Below are positions 33,305-43,114 of a stretch of DNA of 64,000 nt, one piece after another; the first letter of the stretch is position 1, and every line of letters starts with the position of its first letter. The notes under the pieces were generated by a model. The model had not been told where the DNA came from. It saw only the letters and a list, made by a program, of their open reading frames with translations, and searched no databases. This DNA is from Glaciimonas soli (GTDB lineage: Bacteria > Pseudomonadota > Gammaproteobacteria > Burkholderiales > Burkholderiaceae_D). The DNA lies in contig NZ_WINI01000001.1 in assembly GCF_009497155.1 (NCBI RefSeq), forward strand, positions 186,001 through 250,000, given 5' to 3'. Position numbers and translations under genes: made by a program.

Positions 33305-34219
33305 TCATTGCACGACCTCTTCTATCTCCGCAAAGCGCATCGCCAGAAAATCAATGAGCTTACGAACAGAAGGAAGCAAGCCGCGTCTTGAGGGGAAAAC
33401 GGCATGGATCACTCCTCCTTTCGATGCCCAGTCGGGTATCAGTTTCACCAGCTTACCGTCCCGGATTTCGTCAGCCATCATCATGGTTGGCAACTCTACT
33501 ATCCCCACTCCGGCGATAGCCGCCAATTTCAACGCGATCATGTCGTCAGTTACCAGGCGCGGGGTATGTCTAACGGCCATCGAAGCGCCGTCAGGCCCGT
33601 CTAGCTGCCAGATATGTTCTGCAAGGTGCGAGCCTAAACCCAAGCTCGGTAAGCCAATCAAATCAGAGGGCGTCTTGGGCACGTTGTGTTGCTCCAGGAA
33701 AGTCGGACTCGCGACCAGCGACCATAAGCGCTCCCCTAGCACCCTCATCACCAGCTCGCTATCTTGCAAAGGTGGCGGACGTACGCGAATGGCGACATCA
33801 ACGCCTTCGCCAATCACGTCAATCCGACGGTTAGTGGCTGTCAGAAGCACAGAAACCCGTGGATTTTCAGCCATGAAATCGGCCACCATTACTCCCACGT
33901 TTGCATGCAGCAAGGCAATCGGACAGGTCAGCCGCACTATCCCTTGCGGTTCGGCTCTGCTCATTTCGATGAATTCCTGCGCCGCTTCAGCCTCAACCAG
34001 CATCGCTTTGCAATGCTGGTAATAGCCCTGTCCTATTTCCGTGACTGAAAAGCGCCGTGTTGAGCGTTGAATAAGACGAACGCCAAGATGCTCCTCAAGT
34101 AATGCGATGCGCCGACTCAACTTTGACGTCGTGATCCCCAGCGCTCGTCCAGCAGGCGCGAAGCCATGATGATCGACCACTTGTGCAAAAAAGAAAAGAT
34201 CATCCAGGTTTTGCAACAT
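33305..34219 (-). CDS. LysR-family transcriptional regulator
   Basis: 304 residues. N-terminal HTH (LDDLFFFAQVVDHHGFAPAG, then LGITTSKLSRRIALLEEHLG and VRLIQRSTRRFSVTEIG), C-terminal effector domain. Divergent from the pirin gene with 134 bp between them. LysR and pirin/quercetinase pairs of this kind are common in proteobacteria, so it probably controls that gene; the inducer is unknown. Confidence 0.9.
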   Translation of the reverse strand: MLQNLDDLFFFAQVVDHHGFAPAGRALGITTSKLSRRIALLEEHLGVRLIQRSTRRFSVTEIGQGYYQHCKAMLVEAEAAQEFIEMSRAEPQGIVRLTCPIALLHANVGVMVADFMAENPRVSVLLTATNRRIDVIGEGVDVAIRVRPPPLQDSELVMRVLGERLWSLVASPTFLEQHNVPKTPSDLIGLPSLGLGSHLAEHIWQLDGPDGASMAVRHTPRLVTDDMIALKLAAIAGVGIVELPTMMMADEIRDGKLVKLIPDWASKGGVIHAVFPSRRGLLPSVRKLIDFLAMRFAEIEEVVQ

Positions 34220-34353
34220 ACAGCCGCCATTATCCTATAAATAGGAAACTGATTTTACATTACACCCGCTATTCACATCAATCTTCATAGACTAAGCTTC
34301 CATATATGCTAATCAGGCCACCTTGGCCTTAAACGAGAGTAATACAAGGAGTA

Positions 34354-35223
34354 ATGATGAAGAAAATTCTCGGCCTCTACAGTAGCCCCAAGCAGCATTG
34401 GGTCGGCGACGGTTTCCCAGTGCGGACACTGTTCTCGCACCATACCTTAGGCCAGCACGTCAGTCCGTTCCTGATGTTGGACTACGCCGGGCCAATGGAA
34501 TTCACGCCGACGTCGCAACCGCGTGGCGTGGGTCAGCATCCGCATCGTGGTTTCGAAACGGTCACCATCGTTTATCAGGGTGAGGTGGAACATCGTGATT
34601 CAACCGGTGGCGGCGGACGCATCGGCCCTGGTGACGTTCAGTGGATGACCGCTGCCTCCGGCATTCTGCACGATGAATTCCATTCGGAGGAATTCACGCG
34701 TAAAGGCGGCACTCTTGAGATGGTGCAGTTATGGGTCAATCTGCCGGCAAAAGACAAGATGGTCGCGCCGGGCTACCAAACTGTACTAAACGGTGACATT
34801 CCATCAGTAGCGTTGCCTGACGATGCCGGTCGCGTTCGCGTTATTGCGGGTAATTATGCCGGTCATCAGGGGCCGGCTCACACCTTCACGCCGATGGATG
34901 TGTGGGATCTGCGTTTGAAGCAAGGTGGTTACGCGGAGCTGAGTGTGCCTGAAGCCAGAACGATTGCGCTGGTTGTTCTGCATGGAACGATACTGGTTAA
35001 TGGCAACCAGGTCGCCCACGAAGGTCAGCTGGTGATGCTGGATCGGGATGGAACTGACATCTCATTGGAAGCGAACACCGAGGCGACGGTGTTGCTGTTG
35101 AGCGGCGAACCTATCGACGAGCCGGTGGCTTGGTATGGTCCTTTCGTGATGAACACGGCGGAAGAGATCACGCAGGCTATGCACGATTTCAACAACGGTC
35201 GTTTCGGTCAGATGCAAGCTTGA
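34354..35223 (+). CDS. Pirin family protein
   Basis: 289 residues, a two-cupin pirin. Metal-binding His residues are visible in GVGQHPHRGFETVTIVYQGE, followed by HRDSTGGGGRIGPGDVQWMT and ILHDEFHSE. Some bacterial pirins have quercetin 2,3-dioxygenase activity; others act as redox-responsive regulators. Cytoplasmic. Divergent LysR gene upstream; hairpin at 35232 after the stop. Confidence 0.9.
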   Translation: MMKKILGLYSSPKQHWVGDGFPVRTLFSHHTLGQHVSPFLMLDYAGPMEFTPTSQPRGVGQHPHRGFETVTIVYQGEVEHRDSTGGGGRIGPGDVQWMTAASGILHDEFHSEEFTRKGGTLEMVQLWVNLPAKDKMVAPGYQTVLNGDIPSVALPDDAGRVRVIAGNYAGHQGPAHTFTPMDVWDLRLKQGGYAELSVPEARTIALVVLHGTILVNGNQVAHEGQLVMLDRDGTDISLEANTEATVLLLSGEPIDEPVAWYGPFVMNTAEEITQAMHDFNNGRFGQMQA

Positions 35224-35231
35224 TCGTAAAC

Positions 35232-35260
35232 AGAGGGCGCTGACAAGTTCAGCACCCTCT
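35232..35260. terminator. Hairpin between the convergent pirin and mscS-like genes
   Basis: AGAGGGCGCTGA-CAAGT-TCAGCACCCTCT, eleven of twelve pairs. It lies between two convergent stops. No long T-run. Confidence 0.6.
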
Positions 35261-35275
35261 ATCAGGCTCAGGCTG

Positions 35276-36934
35276 TCATTCCATTTTAGGATTGGGTCGT
35301 TCAGCCGGCGGCGTGAACCACTGTCCCTGTGGGACGATCTTGGGATCCTGCGGGTCTTTGAAGTAATGCGGCGACATGATTTGCACGCCGAATTCGTTAA
35401 ACACGTCCTGAATGTTTGCATGCAAGGCACTCAGAAATACCACGCGCGGGCGTGCATCAGTCGGGATGGCCTGGCAAACCAATCGATACTCTGGATAAAA
35501 GTCGGACAGTGACATTTGAAACACCTGCGGTGCCGGAGTAGTTAATACACCCGGAGTACGCCGCGCTCCTTCGATCAGCATTGCATGCACCTGTCGCCAT
35601 GGCGTATCGTAGCCGATAGTCGCCGTGACTTCGAGTATGTAGCCCGGTCCATTGACAGTACGTGAGTAGTTTTTCGTCACGGCCCCGAGAACCAACGAGT
35701 TCGACAATGTCAATTCTTCACCCTGCCCGGTTAGCAAGCGGGTGGCAAACATGCCGAGATCGGTGATAGTGCCCTCATGCTCGCCTATACTCACGTATTC
35801 GCCACGGCGAAAAACGCGGGCATAGGTCAAAATCAGACCGCTACCCGCCTGCCCGATGAGATTCGATGCTCCCAGAGAAATCATTAAGCCCACTAAAACC
35901 GATACCCCTTTGAATGCGTCAGTATGTGAACCGGGTAAATACGGATAGGCCATCGCGAATGCGAATAACCAGACTATCGCCTTGGCGATGCGGCGTGTAG
36001 TCGTAGCTACTTCGGGATCAAGCCAACTTACTTTGGTCTGGCCAGTGCGTACTCCTTCGAAGAAATTATCGAGCATCCGTCCGACAAAACGCGCGATGAA
36101 GAAGATGACGAGAGCGGTCAACATGCCGGGAACTGCGTTGAGGATGCTGCTACCAATGCCGGCAACAAGGCCGAACAGGAATCCATTCAGATGGGCGCTC
36201 CACACTTGCGTGTAGGGAAATTGCGCAAGCACCAGACTGACCCACTCATAGAGCAGAAGCAGTATCAAAATTCGATGAAAAGTTTTGACTGTAGTGCGGG
36301 CGAACCAGATCATACGATCCTGGCGAACGAACTCCACCCGATGCGCACGCAAAGCATCCGTTTGCGCCTGAGTTACTCGGACCAGCCAACGCTCAATTGC
36401 TTGCCGAATCCATCGCAATCCCCACAGCAAAGCGAACAAGACGACGGTGGCAATAGCCGCGATCACCACCGACCGCACAACGCTGTCGAGCGAACGGCTT
36501 TCACGCGTCGCCTCGATTGCCCCAGCAAGCGCAGTCGCTGCATTGCGTGTCGCTACCTCAAGAGATTCCTGTTGCAACGTATCCGCATCGTCGGCAGTGA
36601 CAATAAACTAGGTCGCGCCGTCAATTTGCACCAGACTACCCAGTGGGCTAGCTTGTATGGTCACCTTTTTCGGTCCCGGATTATCAAGCTGATCTTCAAT
36701 CCTAGCCTTGGCACGTAACGCCCGGTCATGTGATGAGATACCCATCAATGTTGATCTGAATGTGACGATGTCGCGATTGAATACTTTTAGGGTGGCAGTA
36801 ACGTCGTGCATAGTGCCTGCTACGGAATTCGTTTCTGCAGAATTTGCCAAAGTTGGGATAAGCACCGTGGCTACCAGGAAAGCCAAAGCCAGCCACGCCT
36901 GAAATAGAGAACCAACGCGTACCATCGGCATCAT
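35276..36934 (-). pseudogene. MscS-family mechanosensitive channel, split by one in-frame TAG
   Basis: Two open stretches in the same frame, 36608-36934 and 35276-36607, are separated only by a TAG at 36608-36610. The first has a signal peptide (AWLALAFLVATVLIPTLANS) and a periplasmic domain ending SPLGSLVQIDGAT. After the stop the frame continues FIVTADDADTLQQESLEVAT into four or five membrane helices and the MscS pore and beta domain (SLGASNLIGQAGSGLILTYA, RGEYVSIGEHEGTITDLGMF). Together 552 residues, a normal size for this class. Probably a recent nonsense mutation; a restart at the TTG at 36577 could give a channel without its leader. Confidence 0.75.
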
Positions 36935-37515
36935 CCCTCACTCAAACGGATATGGTTGGCGCGGACGAATTGCTCGAAGCCACGCATGAAATCGCTCAGT
37001 TGCTTGCGCGCGCCTTCATCAATCATCTCTCCACTATCGTCAAATACTTTGTGCGCTCTGGAAACCATCAGGCGACCGCCACTCCAATGACGCGCTCCCA
37101 GTGTCCTAATGACGGGTAACCAAGCGTTCTGCGCCAGAATTGTGCCGAAGCCGCCTGGCGAGGCACCGACAATCGCAACCGGGCGACTACCAAAAACCAA
37201 CGCTATATCCGACGAAGGACGCGAAAGCCAATCAATCGCATTTTTGAAAACGCCCGGAATACCGTTGTTGTACTCCGGCGTAGCCAACAGCAAGGCATCG
37301 CTGTCCAATATGCGTGCTTTGAGTTCACTCACGGCTTGCGGCAGGCCGTCCTGCTGCTCCAGATCACCGTCGTAGAGCGGAATTCCATGCAAAGTGGCGA
37401 TTTCTAACGCAATGTCGGGCTCGGCTAAGGATTGCGCGGCTCGCAACAATGCGGTGTTGTAAGACTGACGGCGCAAGCTGCCCGAAATGGCAAGGATTTT
37501 GATGGCGGCGGACAT
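36931..37515 (-). CDS. NAD(P)H-dependent FMN reductase
   Basis: 194 residues of the flavodoxin-like FMN reductase family (ChrR/YieF type): phosphate-binding LAISGSLRRQSYNTALLRAA at the N-terminus, LLATPEYNNGIPGVFKNAID in the middle and PVAIVGASPGGFG. It reduces quinones, chromate or azo dyes with NAD(P)H and protects against redox stress. Its stop overlaps the start of the mscS-like gene and it lies 13 bp behind the OsmC gene, so the three form one operon. Confidence 0.9.
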   Translation of the reverse strand: MSAAIKILAISGSLRRQSYNTALLRAAQSLAEPDIALEIATLHGIPLYDGDLEQQDGLPQAVSELKARILDSDALLLATPEYNNGIPGVFKNAIDWLSRPSSDIALVFGSRPVAIVGASPGGFGTILAQNAWLPVIRTLGARHWSGGRLMVSRAHKVFDDSGEMIDEGARKQLSDFMRGFEQFVRANHIRLSEG

Positions 37516-37528
37516 TTGAGACTCCTGA

Positions 37529-37939
37529 TCACTGAGAAAAATCGGTGGCGATGTGAATTTCGCCGCTCAAAACCTTGTGTATAGGGCAGGCATTAGCTAC
37601 CTGTAACAGGCGTTCGCGTTGCTCGCTATCGAGATCGCCCTGCAAAGTGATATGCCTGGTAATGTCAGTGACGTCCGCAGCAGGCTTGCCGTTGGGATTG
37701 AACTGTAGCCTCACCTCAACACCAGTCAGCGGCCACTGTTTGCGTGCCGCATACATCTGCAGCGTGATGATGGTGCAAGTGCCAAGGCTGGATAGCAAAA
37801 TCTGGGATGGCGAAGGGCCTGCATCGGCACCACCTGCTTCCGCTGGTTCATCACCTAGCCATTGGTGTCCCTGATCGTCCGTCAACGTTACCGTGTAAGG
37901 CGTAGTGCCGCTAACGGCGCGTACAGTGGATATGGTCAT
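37529..37939 (-). CDS. OsmC family peroxide-resistance protein
   Basis: 136 residues. The catalytic Cys pair of OsmC/Ohr proteins is visible as LLSSLGTCTIITLQMYAARK and VANACPIHKVLSG. The family reduces organic hydroperoxides with the two cysteines. First gene of an operon with the FMN reductase and the broken channel gene. Confidence 0.88.
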   Translation of the reverse strand: MTISTVRAVSGTTPYTVTLTDDQGHQWLGDEPAEAGGADAGPSPSQILLSSLGTCTIITLQMYAARKQWPLTGVEVRLQFNPNGKPAADVTDITRHITLQGDLDSEQRERLLQVANACPIHKVLSGEIHIATDFSQ

Positions 37940-38168
37940 TGCATACTCTCCTTTATTGCCATCGGGATATTTCGCTTGATGCGTACAGAATACCTAAAAT
38001 ATTGCATATTCAGAACAAGTTGCAAAAAAAATGGAAATTTACACAATTTTTTGTGAATAACAGGTCAAGAGGCTAACTTTAGTCGCGGCAACACACAACA
38101 GCCGAATATGAGAAAATCCTCCGCCGCCGGGTAAAGCCTAAAGCGACCGTCAACTCCAGAAATTCGCC

Positions 38169-38531
38169 ATGCCCTTTGTAGTCACCGACTCCTGCATTCT
38201 CTGCAAGTACACCAACTGCGTCGACGTCTGTCCGATGGACTGTTTCCGTGAAGGCCCGAATTTTCTGGTCATCGCGCCGGACGAGTGCATCGATTGTTCA
38301 ATGTGCGTGCCGGAATGTCCGGTTGGCGCAATTTATAACGAGATTGACTTGCCAGACGATCAGCGCCATTTCAGCAGATTAAATGCAGAACTGGCGGCGC
38401 GTTCAGATTGGAAGCCGATCACCCGCTCAAAAACGCCATTGTCAGAACATGCGCTGTGGAGCTCTGCACATGACAAATTAGCTTTTTTGGAAATTTCCCC
38501 ATCCACGCTTTCTTCCCATAAAAAACAATGA
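38169..38531 (+). CDS. fdxA: FdxA-type ferredoxin (3Fe-4S/4Fe-4S)
   Basis: 120 residues. Two clusters are encoded by CILCKYTNCVDVCPMDC and CIDCSMCVPECPVGAIY; the first has the longer C-x7-C spacing typical of a 3Fe-4S site. FdxA proteins are about 107-112 residues, here with a slightly longer tail. It overlaps the next gene, a truncated hemoglobin, by 4 bp, suggesting that it supplies electrons to the globin or shares its role in nitric oxide or low-oxygen response (inference). Confidence 0.9.
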   Translation: MPFVVTDSCILCKYTNCVDVCPMDCFREGPNFLVIAPDECIDCSMCVPECPVGAIYNEIDLPDDQRHFSRLNAELAARSDWKPITRSKTPLSEHALWSSAHDKLAFLEISPSTLSSHKKQ

Positions 38532-38902
38532 AATTAGAAATAAACGAAGCATCGATCAAACTACTGGTCGAGAATTTTTATGCCGAAGTCAGACAAGATC
38601 CGGTGCTATCTATTGTCTTTGCAAATCATATTCAGGGCGATTGGACATCGCATCTGGAACGCATGGTCAAATTCTGGTGTTCAGTAGTGCTGGGAACTGG
38701 AGGCTTCCAAGGCAATGTCTACGGTAAGCATATGGCAATGAGCGGCATCGAACCGGAGCATTTTGCTCGCTGGCTGAATCATTTTGAACTTACTACCGGC
38801 CGCATGTTTGAAGCCGAACAAGCGGCACAATTCAATATCGTTGCACATAGAATCGGTAGCAGTTTGCAATTAGGTTTTTTTGGTGAGGTGGTCGTTCCTT
38901 AA
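38528..38902 (+). CDS. Group III truncated hemoglobin
   Basis: 124 residues of the trHb3 class: ENFYAEVRQDPVLSIVFANH at the N-terminus with Tyr/Phe of helix B, WTSHLERMVKFWCSVVLGTG in the middle, then YGKHMAM and EHFARWLNHFELT with the proximal His (F8 region near HFARW). Heme-binding, cytoplasmic, likely in nitric oxide or peroxide chemistry. Translationally coupled (ATGA) to fdxA. Confidence 0.85.
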   Translation: MKLEINEASIKLLVENFYAEVRQDPVLSIVFANHIQGDWTSHLERMVKFWCSVVLGTGGFQGNVYGKHMAMSGIEPEHFARWLNHFELTTGRMFEAEQAAQFNIVAHRIGSSLQLGFFGEVVVP

Positions 38903-39072
38903 CTCATCATCATTACGCGCGACAATCTAAATACTCAACTTTGACCGATATTAAGATCCGTGGCTAAATTTCAAATATTGAGTACGAATAAGCTTTCCGC
39001 ACGGTCTCTGTATAATCCACGGGGATAATTTAGATCCCCTCCTCCTTTTCAGATATTGCATCACTTCTCAAT

Positions 39073-40413
39073 ATGCCGAAGCCTACGCTCACTCAAAACA
39101 ACAATGCTGATCAGAAAAGTCCATTGATAAAGCTTGCTACCGTCACTGTTTTGGTCGGCATTGGCGGTGGTATCGGCGGCATGTTGCTCGCACTGCTGTT
39201 GCATGCGATCCAGCATGGTGCGTATGGCTATAGTCTGCATCAATTGATCGGTTCCGAGAGCTTCTTTGAGGGTGCCAGCGCAGCATCACCGGAGCGTAGA
39301 GTCGCTGTACTTGTTGTTTGCGGTCTGGTCGCAGGATGCGGATGGTATTTGTTATACCGCTTCGGGACGAAACTGATCAGTATTAAAAAGGCGGTAAAGT
39401 CTGACGATCCGCGTATGCCCATTGTTTCTACGACTATCCATGCGCTGCTGCAAATTATTACGGTTGCTCTGGGGTCGCCATTAGGCCGTGAAGTTGCGCC
39501 GCGTGAAATCGGCTCCATGATCGCCGGCTGGTTATCACATCGGGCCGGATTGACGGTGCAAGAAAGTCGCTTGATGGTCGCTTGTGGCGCTGGCGCCGGT
39601 CTGGCCGCAGTGTACAACGTGCCACTCGGCGGTGCCGTTTTTGTGCTTGAAGTGCTGGTTGGGACATTCAGCATGTCAGCGCTGCTGCCCGCCCTTGCAA
39701 CGTCGGTGATTGGGGCAGTTATTGCATGGATCGGACTTGGTAACGAGTCCCTATACACAATTTCTCATTTCGTCCTGAGTACCAGCCTCATCATATGGGC
39801 TATCGTAATGGGGCCGCTATTCGGTATTGCCGCTTTCGGATTCGTCGAACTGACCAGCCGTGCACGTGATTCAGCCCCCAGCGATTGGCAACTTCCGGTT
39901 TTGTCAGTCCTTAACTTTACGATGATAGGCTTACTGGCGATCAGTTTTCCGCAACTTCTGGGGAACGGAAAAACACCGGTACAACTCGGGATCAACAACG
40001 AACTGACAATAGGCCTCGCGGCCATCCTCTTACTGTTACGTGTCGTTATCACAGCCAGCAGTTTGCGCGCCGGAGCACAAGGTGGCTTGCTGACGCCAGG
40101 TCTGGCAATTGGCGCGTTGCTCGCTATCCTGCTAGGCGGCTTGTGGGCCAATATATGGCCGGGTACGCCATCAGGCGCGTTTGCAATCATAGGTGCGACT
40201 GCCTTCCTGGCAGCCTCCATGAATATGCCGATAACTGCGGTGATTCTGGTAGCAGAATTCACCCGTATTAATCATGATTTTTTGGTGCCTATGCTATTTT
40301 CTGTGGTTGGCTCGGTGGCAGTATGCCGCGTGCTCGGACACGTAAAACAGAAGCGAAACGCTGCGCTTTTGGTCCAGTCTCAGAACAATGGCAGCCTATC
40401 GGCTGAAACCTGA
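39073..40413 (+). CDS. ClC-family chloride channel or transporter
   Basis: 446 residues with about 11 membrane helices. Motifs: GSPLGREVAPREIGSMIAGW (equivalent of the GREGP filter motif with the gating Glu, here GREVAP), ACGAGAGLAAVYNVPLGGAV and AQGGLLTPGLAIGALLA. The usual GSGIP motif is altered. It could move chloride or fluoride in exchange for protons. Start at ATG 39073; no strong ribosome-binding site. Confidence 0.85.
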   Translation: MPKPTLTQNNNADQKSPLIKLATVTVLVGIGGGIGGMLLALLLHAIQHGAYGYSLHQLIGSESFFEGASAASPERRVAVLVVCGLVAGCGWYLLYRFGTKLISIKKAVKSDDPRMPIVSTTIHALLQIITVALGSPLGREVAPREIGSMIAGWLSHRAGLTVQESRLMVACGAGAGLAAVYNVPLGGAVFVLEVLVGTFSMSALLPALATSVIGAVIAWIGLGNESLYTISHFVLSTSLIIWAIVMGPLFGIAAFGFVELTSRARDSAPSDWQLPVLSVLNFTMIGLLAISFPQLLGNGKTPVQLGINNELTIGLAAILLLLRVVITASSLRAGAQGGLLTPGLAIGALLAILLGGLWANIWPGTPSGAFAIIGATAFLAASMNMPITAVILVAEFTRINHDFLVPMLFSVVGSVAVCRVLGHVKQKRNAALLVQSQNNGSLSAET

Positions 40414-40436
40414 GATCGAATCAAACGAAAGCATCA

Positions 40437-40688
40437 ATGAAGCACGCCGGCTCTGCGACATTAGATTCGTTAGAAGAACTGCTTACCAGTTTACAATCCA
40501 TCATCGGGTTACGCGAGCGATCGCGCGGCGTGTTCTATTTCCGATCAAAGCCGTTTCTACATTTCCATGATGATCCGACTGGATTGTTTGCTGACCTAAA
40601 GATCGGCTCCGACTTCCAACGCATGTCGGTTAATTCGAAACCGGAACATGCATTACTAATCAAACTCGTGCAACAACAGCTGCTCTAA
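40437..40688 (+). CDS. Small conserved-looking hypothetical protein
   Basis: 83 residues: SATLDSLEELLTSLQSIIGL, then RSRGVFYFRSKPFLHFHDDP and TGLFADLKIG. Acidic start, compact alpha/beta composition, no membrane segment. The codon use and length suggest a real gene. No family or function recognised. It starts 24 bp after the ClC gene and may be cotranscribed with it. Confidence 0.6.
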   Translation: MKHAGSATLDSLEELLTSLQSIIGLRERSRGVFYFRSKPFLHFHDDPTGLFADLKIGSDFQRMSVNSKPEHALLIKLVQQQLL

Positions 40689-40858
40689 AAGCTATACGCG
40701 CCTCGTGAATTAATTGTATTATCATTAATAGCAATCAGGCTGTTTTTAAATCGGATTCACGACAGCCTGCGGCAGGTGTATGCTCAATTATCTGCATTTC
40801 TAATGAACGCGGACTGAGTTCGGCCCGGAATTAAATCCCATCTTAACGGTGGTGCCAA

Positions 40859-42016
40859 ATGAAGAGATTTCTCATTCTGGTGTTATCTTTCTTGCTCGCC
40901 GCCTGCGCTAGCACGCAGGCCCCACCGCGGGCTGATAACTTATTCAACGATCAATTTTTTACCCCGCCGTCACAGCGTATTGACGTAGCCGATGTGTTTG
41001 CCGTCAGCAGCGCGATGAAGAACTATCTCAATAGTCCAGACATCGCTCGTCAAATTCACACAGAAGGACCGCAAAGCGGCCTGTTCAATGCCTTATATAT
41101 TAAAAGCCAACTCAAACTTGAGTATGAATCGACGATGACGCGCAACGCCGCGCAAACATTCGATACGCGCTATGGAAATTGCCTGTCGCTAGTCATTATG
41201 ACTGCTGCTTTCGCGCGTGAACTTGGCCTGACAGTACACTTCCAGCAAGTGATAATGGATGCATCCTGGACCCGCAACGGTGATATCTATTTCGCCAGCG
41301 ACCACGTCAACGTGAGCCTGGCTAAAAAACACAATTCCATCATTGAGACTCCCTACGACCAGAGCCGTTTGATGACGATAGATTTTCTGCCGCCGGAAGA
41401 CATCACTGGTCAACGCTTGCTCGATATCGACGAAGCCACCGTCATCGCCATGTATATGAATAACCGGGCGGCGGAAACATTGGCCGCGGGACAGGTAAAT
41501 GATGCCTATTGGTGGGTGCGCGAAGCAATCCGGCAAGATCCGCATTTCTTAAGTTCCTACAATACGCTCGGCGTCATTTATCGACGCCATGGCAACTTGG
41601 CGCAAGCTGAACAAGCATTTCGCCAAGTATTAGCGCTGGAACCGAACAATACCGTGATCATCTACAACCTGGTCGCAGTGCTACACGATCAAGGACGTGT
41701 AGCCGAATCTGAAGCATTGGCCACCAAACTGGCACAACTCGAACCTGAAGCCCCGTTCCACTATTTCAATTTGGGTATGGATGCAATGCGGGCTGGAAAT
41801 TACAAGTTAGCCAAAGCACTATTTATCAAAGAGCTCTCACGTGATCCGTACTATCACGAGTTCCAATTCTGGCTTGGTATCGCGTGCCTGCATTTAGGCG
41901 AGACCGATGAAGCCACGAAGCATTTGTCGATCGCGCTGAAAAATAGCACGACCCGACATGATCACGATCTGTATGCCGCCAAGCTTGACCTGCTCAAGGC
42001 GCGTCAAATTCATTAA
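40859..42016 (+). CDS. TPR-repeat lipoprotein
   Basis: 385 residues. N-terminal lipobox MKRFLILVLSFLLAACAS places it on the outer or inner membrane. The first 200 residues contain a transglutaminase-like stretch (RYGNCLSLVIMTAAFARELG), followed by TPR repeats (LSSYNTLGVIYRRHGNLAQA and similar). Proteins of this kind often scaffold envelope complexes. The partner is unknown. Whether the Cys in YGNC is catalytic cannot be decided here. Confidence 0.8.
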   Translation: MKRFLILVLSFLLAACASTQAPPRADNLFNDQFFTPPSQRIDVADVFAVSSAMKNYLNSPDIARQIHTEGPQSGLFNALYIKSQLKLEYESTMTRNAAQTFDTRYGNCLSLVIMTAAFARELGLTVHFQQVIMDASWTRNGDIYFASDHVNVSLAKKHNSIIETPYDQSRLMTIDFLPPEDITGQRLLDIDEATVIAMYMNNRAAETLAAGQVNDAYWWVREAIRQDPHFLSSYNTLGVIYRRHGNLAQAEQAFRQVLALEPNNTVIIYNLVAVLHDQGRVAESEALATKLAQLEPEAPFHYFNLGMDAMRAGNYKLAKALFIKELSRDPYYHEFQFWLGIACLHLGETDEATKHLSIALKNSTTRHDHDLYAAKLDLLKARQIH

Positions 42017-42044
42017 GCACACCACGAACGTACGAACGATGAAA

Positions 42045-43019
42045 TTAGGTGAGAACGACAAACTTGCCTTGCGCCTCGTTACGTTCCATTAGCTGATGTG
42101 CATGGGCAACTTCGGAAAACGTGAATATTCGCGAGGGATGCACTCGGAGTTTCCCCTCCGCGGCTAAGTTAACGATTTGCTGCATCGGAATATCCGACAA
42201 CGAAAAATCGTCGGAACCAAAATTAAAACTTCCGAAAAAACTCAAATGAACGCCGCTTGGCATCTGACTAAGTGGATTAAAATCGACCACGGGAGCCAGG
42301 CCACCGAGGAAGCCAGCCAAACACACCCTTCCTCCGCGCCGCGTGGCACGCATTGAATCGACAATTGTGCTGTTGCCTATTAAATCAAGTACTGCATCAA
42401 CTTTTCGACCTATGGGCGTTAATGCGTCAACCAGGGCGCCGTCTGCCGTGACGACATGTTGTGCGCCAAGGCCATGTAAAAGCGGTGTCCGCTCGGCACT
42501 GCGCGTCGTGGCGATCACCTCGGCCCCCAGTTGCACCGCCAGGTCGATGGCGGCCTGTCCCAAGCTAGAAGTGCCGCCACGAACCAGCAGCCGCTGTCCG
42601 GCCTTGAGTTCAAGATTGCGGTGCAAACAAGTCCATGCAGTGGCATAGGTTTCTGGTAACGCAGCAAGTACTTCCCACGGCGCGCTGGTCTCAATCGGAA
42701 TGACATTGCTTGCCGGGACCACCGTATAGTCGGCGTAACTACCATTAATGGTGCGGCCCATGCCACCCATCAACGCCATGACCGTTTGTCCCGGGCTCAG
42801 GCGATTGGTTGCGTCGGCGATGACACGTCCGACACATTCGATACCACTGATTTCCGCCACGTTTCCCCACTCGCCGCCTCGCATGTATAACTCGGCCCGG
42901 TTCAGGCCAAATGCACGTACTTCTATCATGACTGTGCCTGGCTGCACGGTCGGTGCCACAACTTCAACGACTTCCAGCATTTCCGGTCCGCCAAATTGCT
43001 TACGTGTGATTGCCTTCAT
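42045..43019 (-). CDS. Zinc-independent alcohol dehydrogenase / quinone oxidoreductase
   Basis: 324 residues of the MDR family: N-terminal GroES-like domain (QPGTVMIEVRAFGLNRAELY), NADPH-binding GGTSSLGQAAIDLAVQLGAE, and AVLDLIGNSTI. No zinc-ligand set is seen, so it belongs with the quinone oxidoreductase/zeta-crystallin group. Start at ATG 43019. Divergent from a LysR gene 95 bp away, probably its regulator. Confidence 0.85.
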   Translation of the reverse strand: MKAITRKQFGGPEMLEVVEVVAPTVQPGTVMIEVRAFGLNRAELYMRGGEWGNVAEISGIECVGRVIADATNRLSPGQTVMALMGGMGRTINGSYADYTVVPASNVIPIETSAPWEVLAALPETYATAWTCLHRNLELKAGQRLLVRGGTSSLGQAAIDLAVQLGAEVIATTRSAERTPLLHGLGAQHVVTADGALVDALTPIGRKVDAVLDLIGNSTIVDSMRATRRGGRVCLAGFLGGLAPVVDFNPLSQMPSGVHLSFFGSFNFGSDDFSLSDIPMQQIVNLAAEGKLRVHPSRIFTFSEVAHAHQLMERNEAQGKFVVLT

Positions 43020-43114
43020 GTCGATCTCCAAAATAGGTTGAGATGCCATGTTAAGATCGAATAATGTTTGAATAAATTACTTTATTTTTACAAAGATAGA
43101 AGGATTTTCCGACA

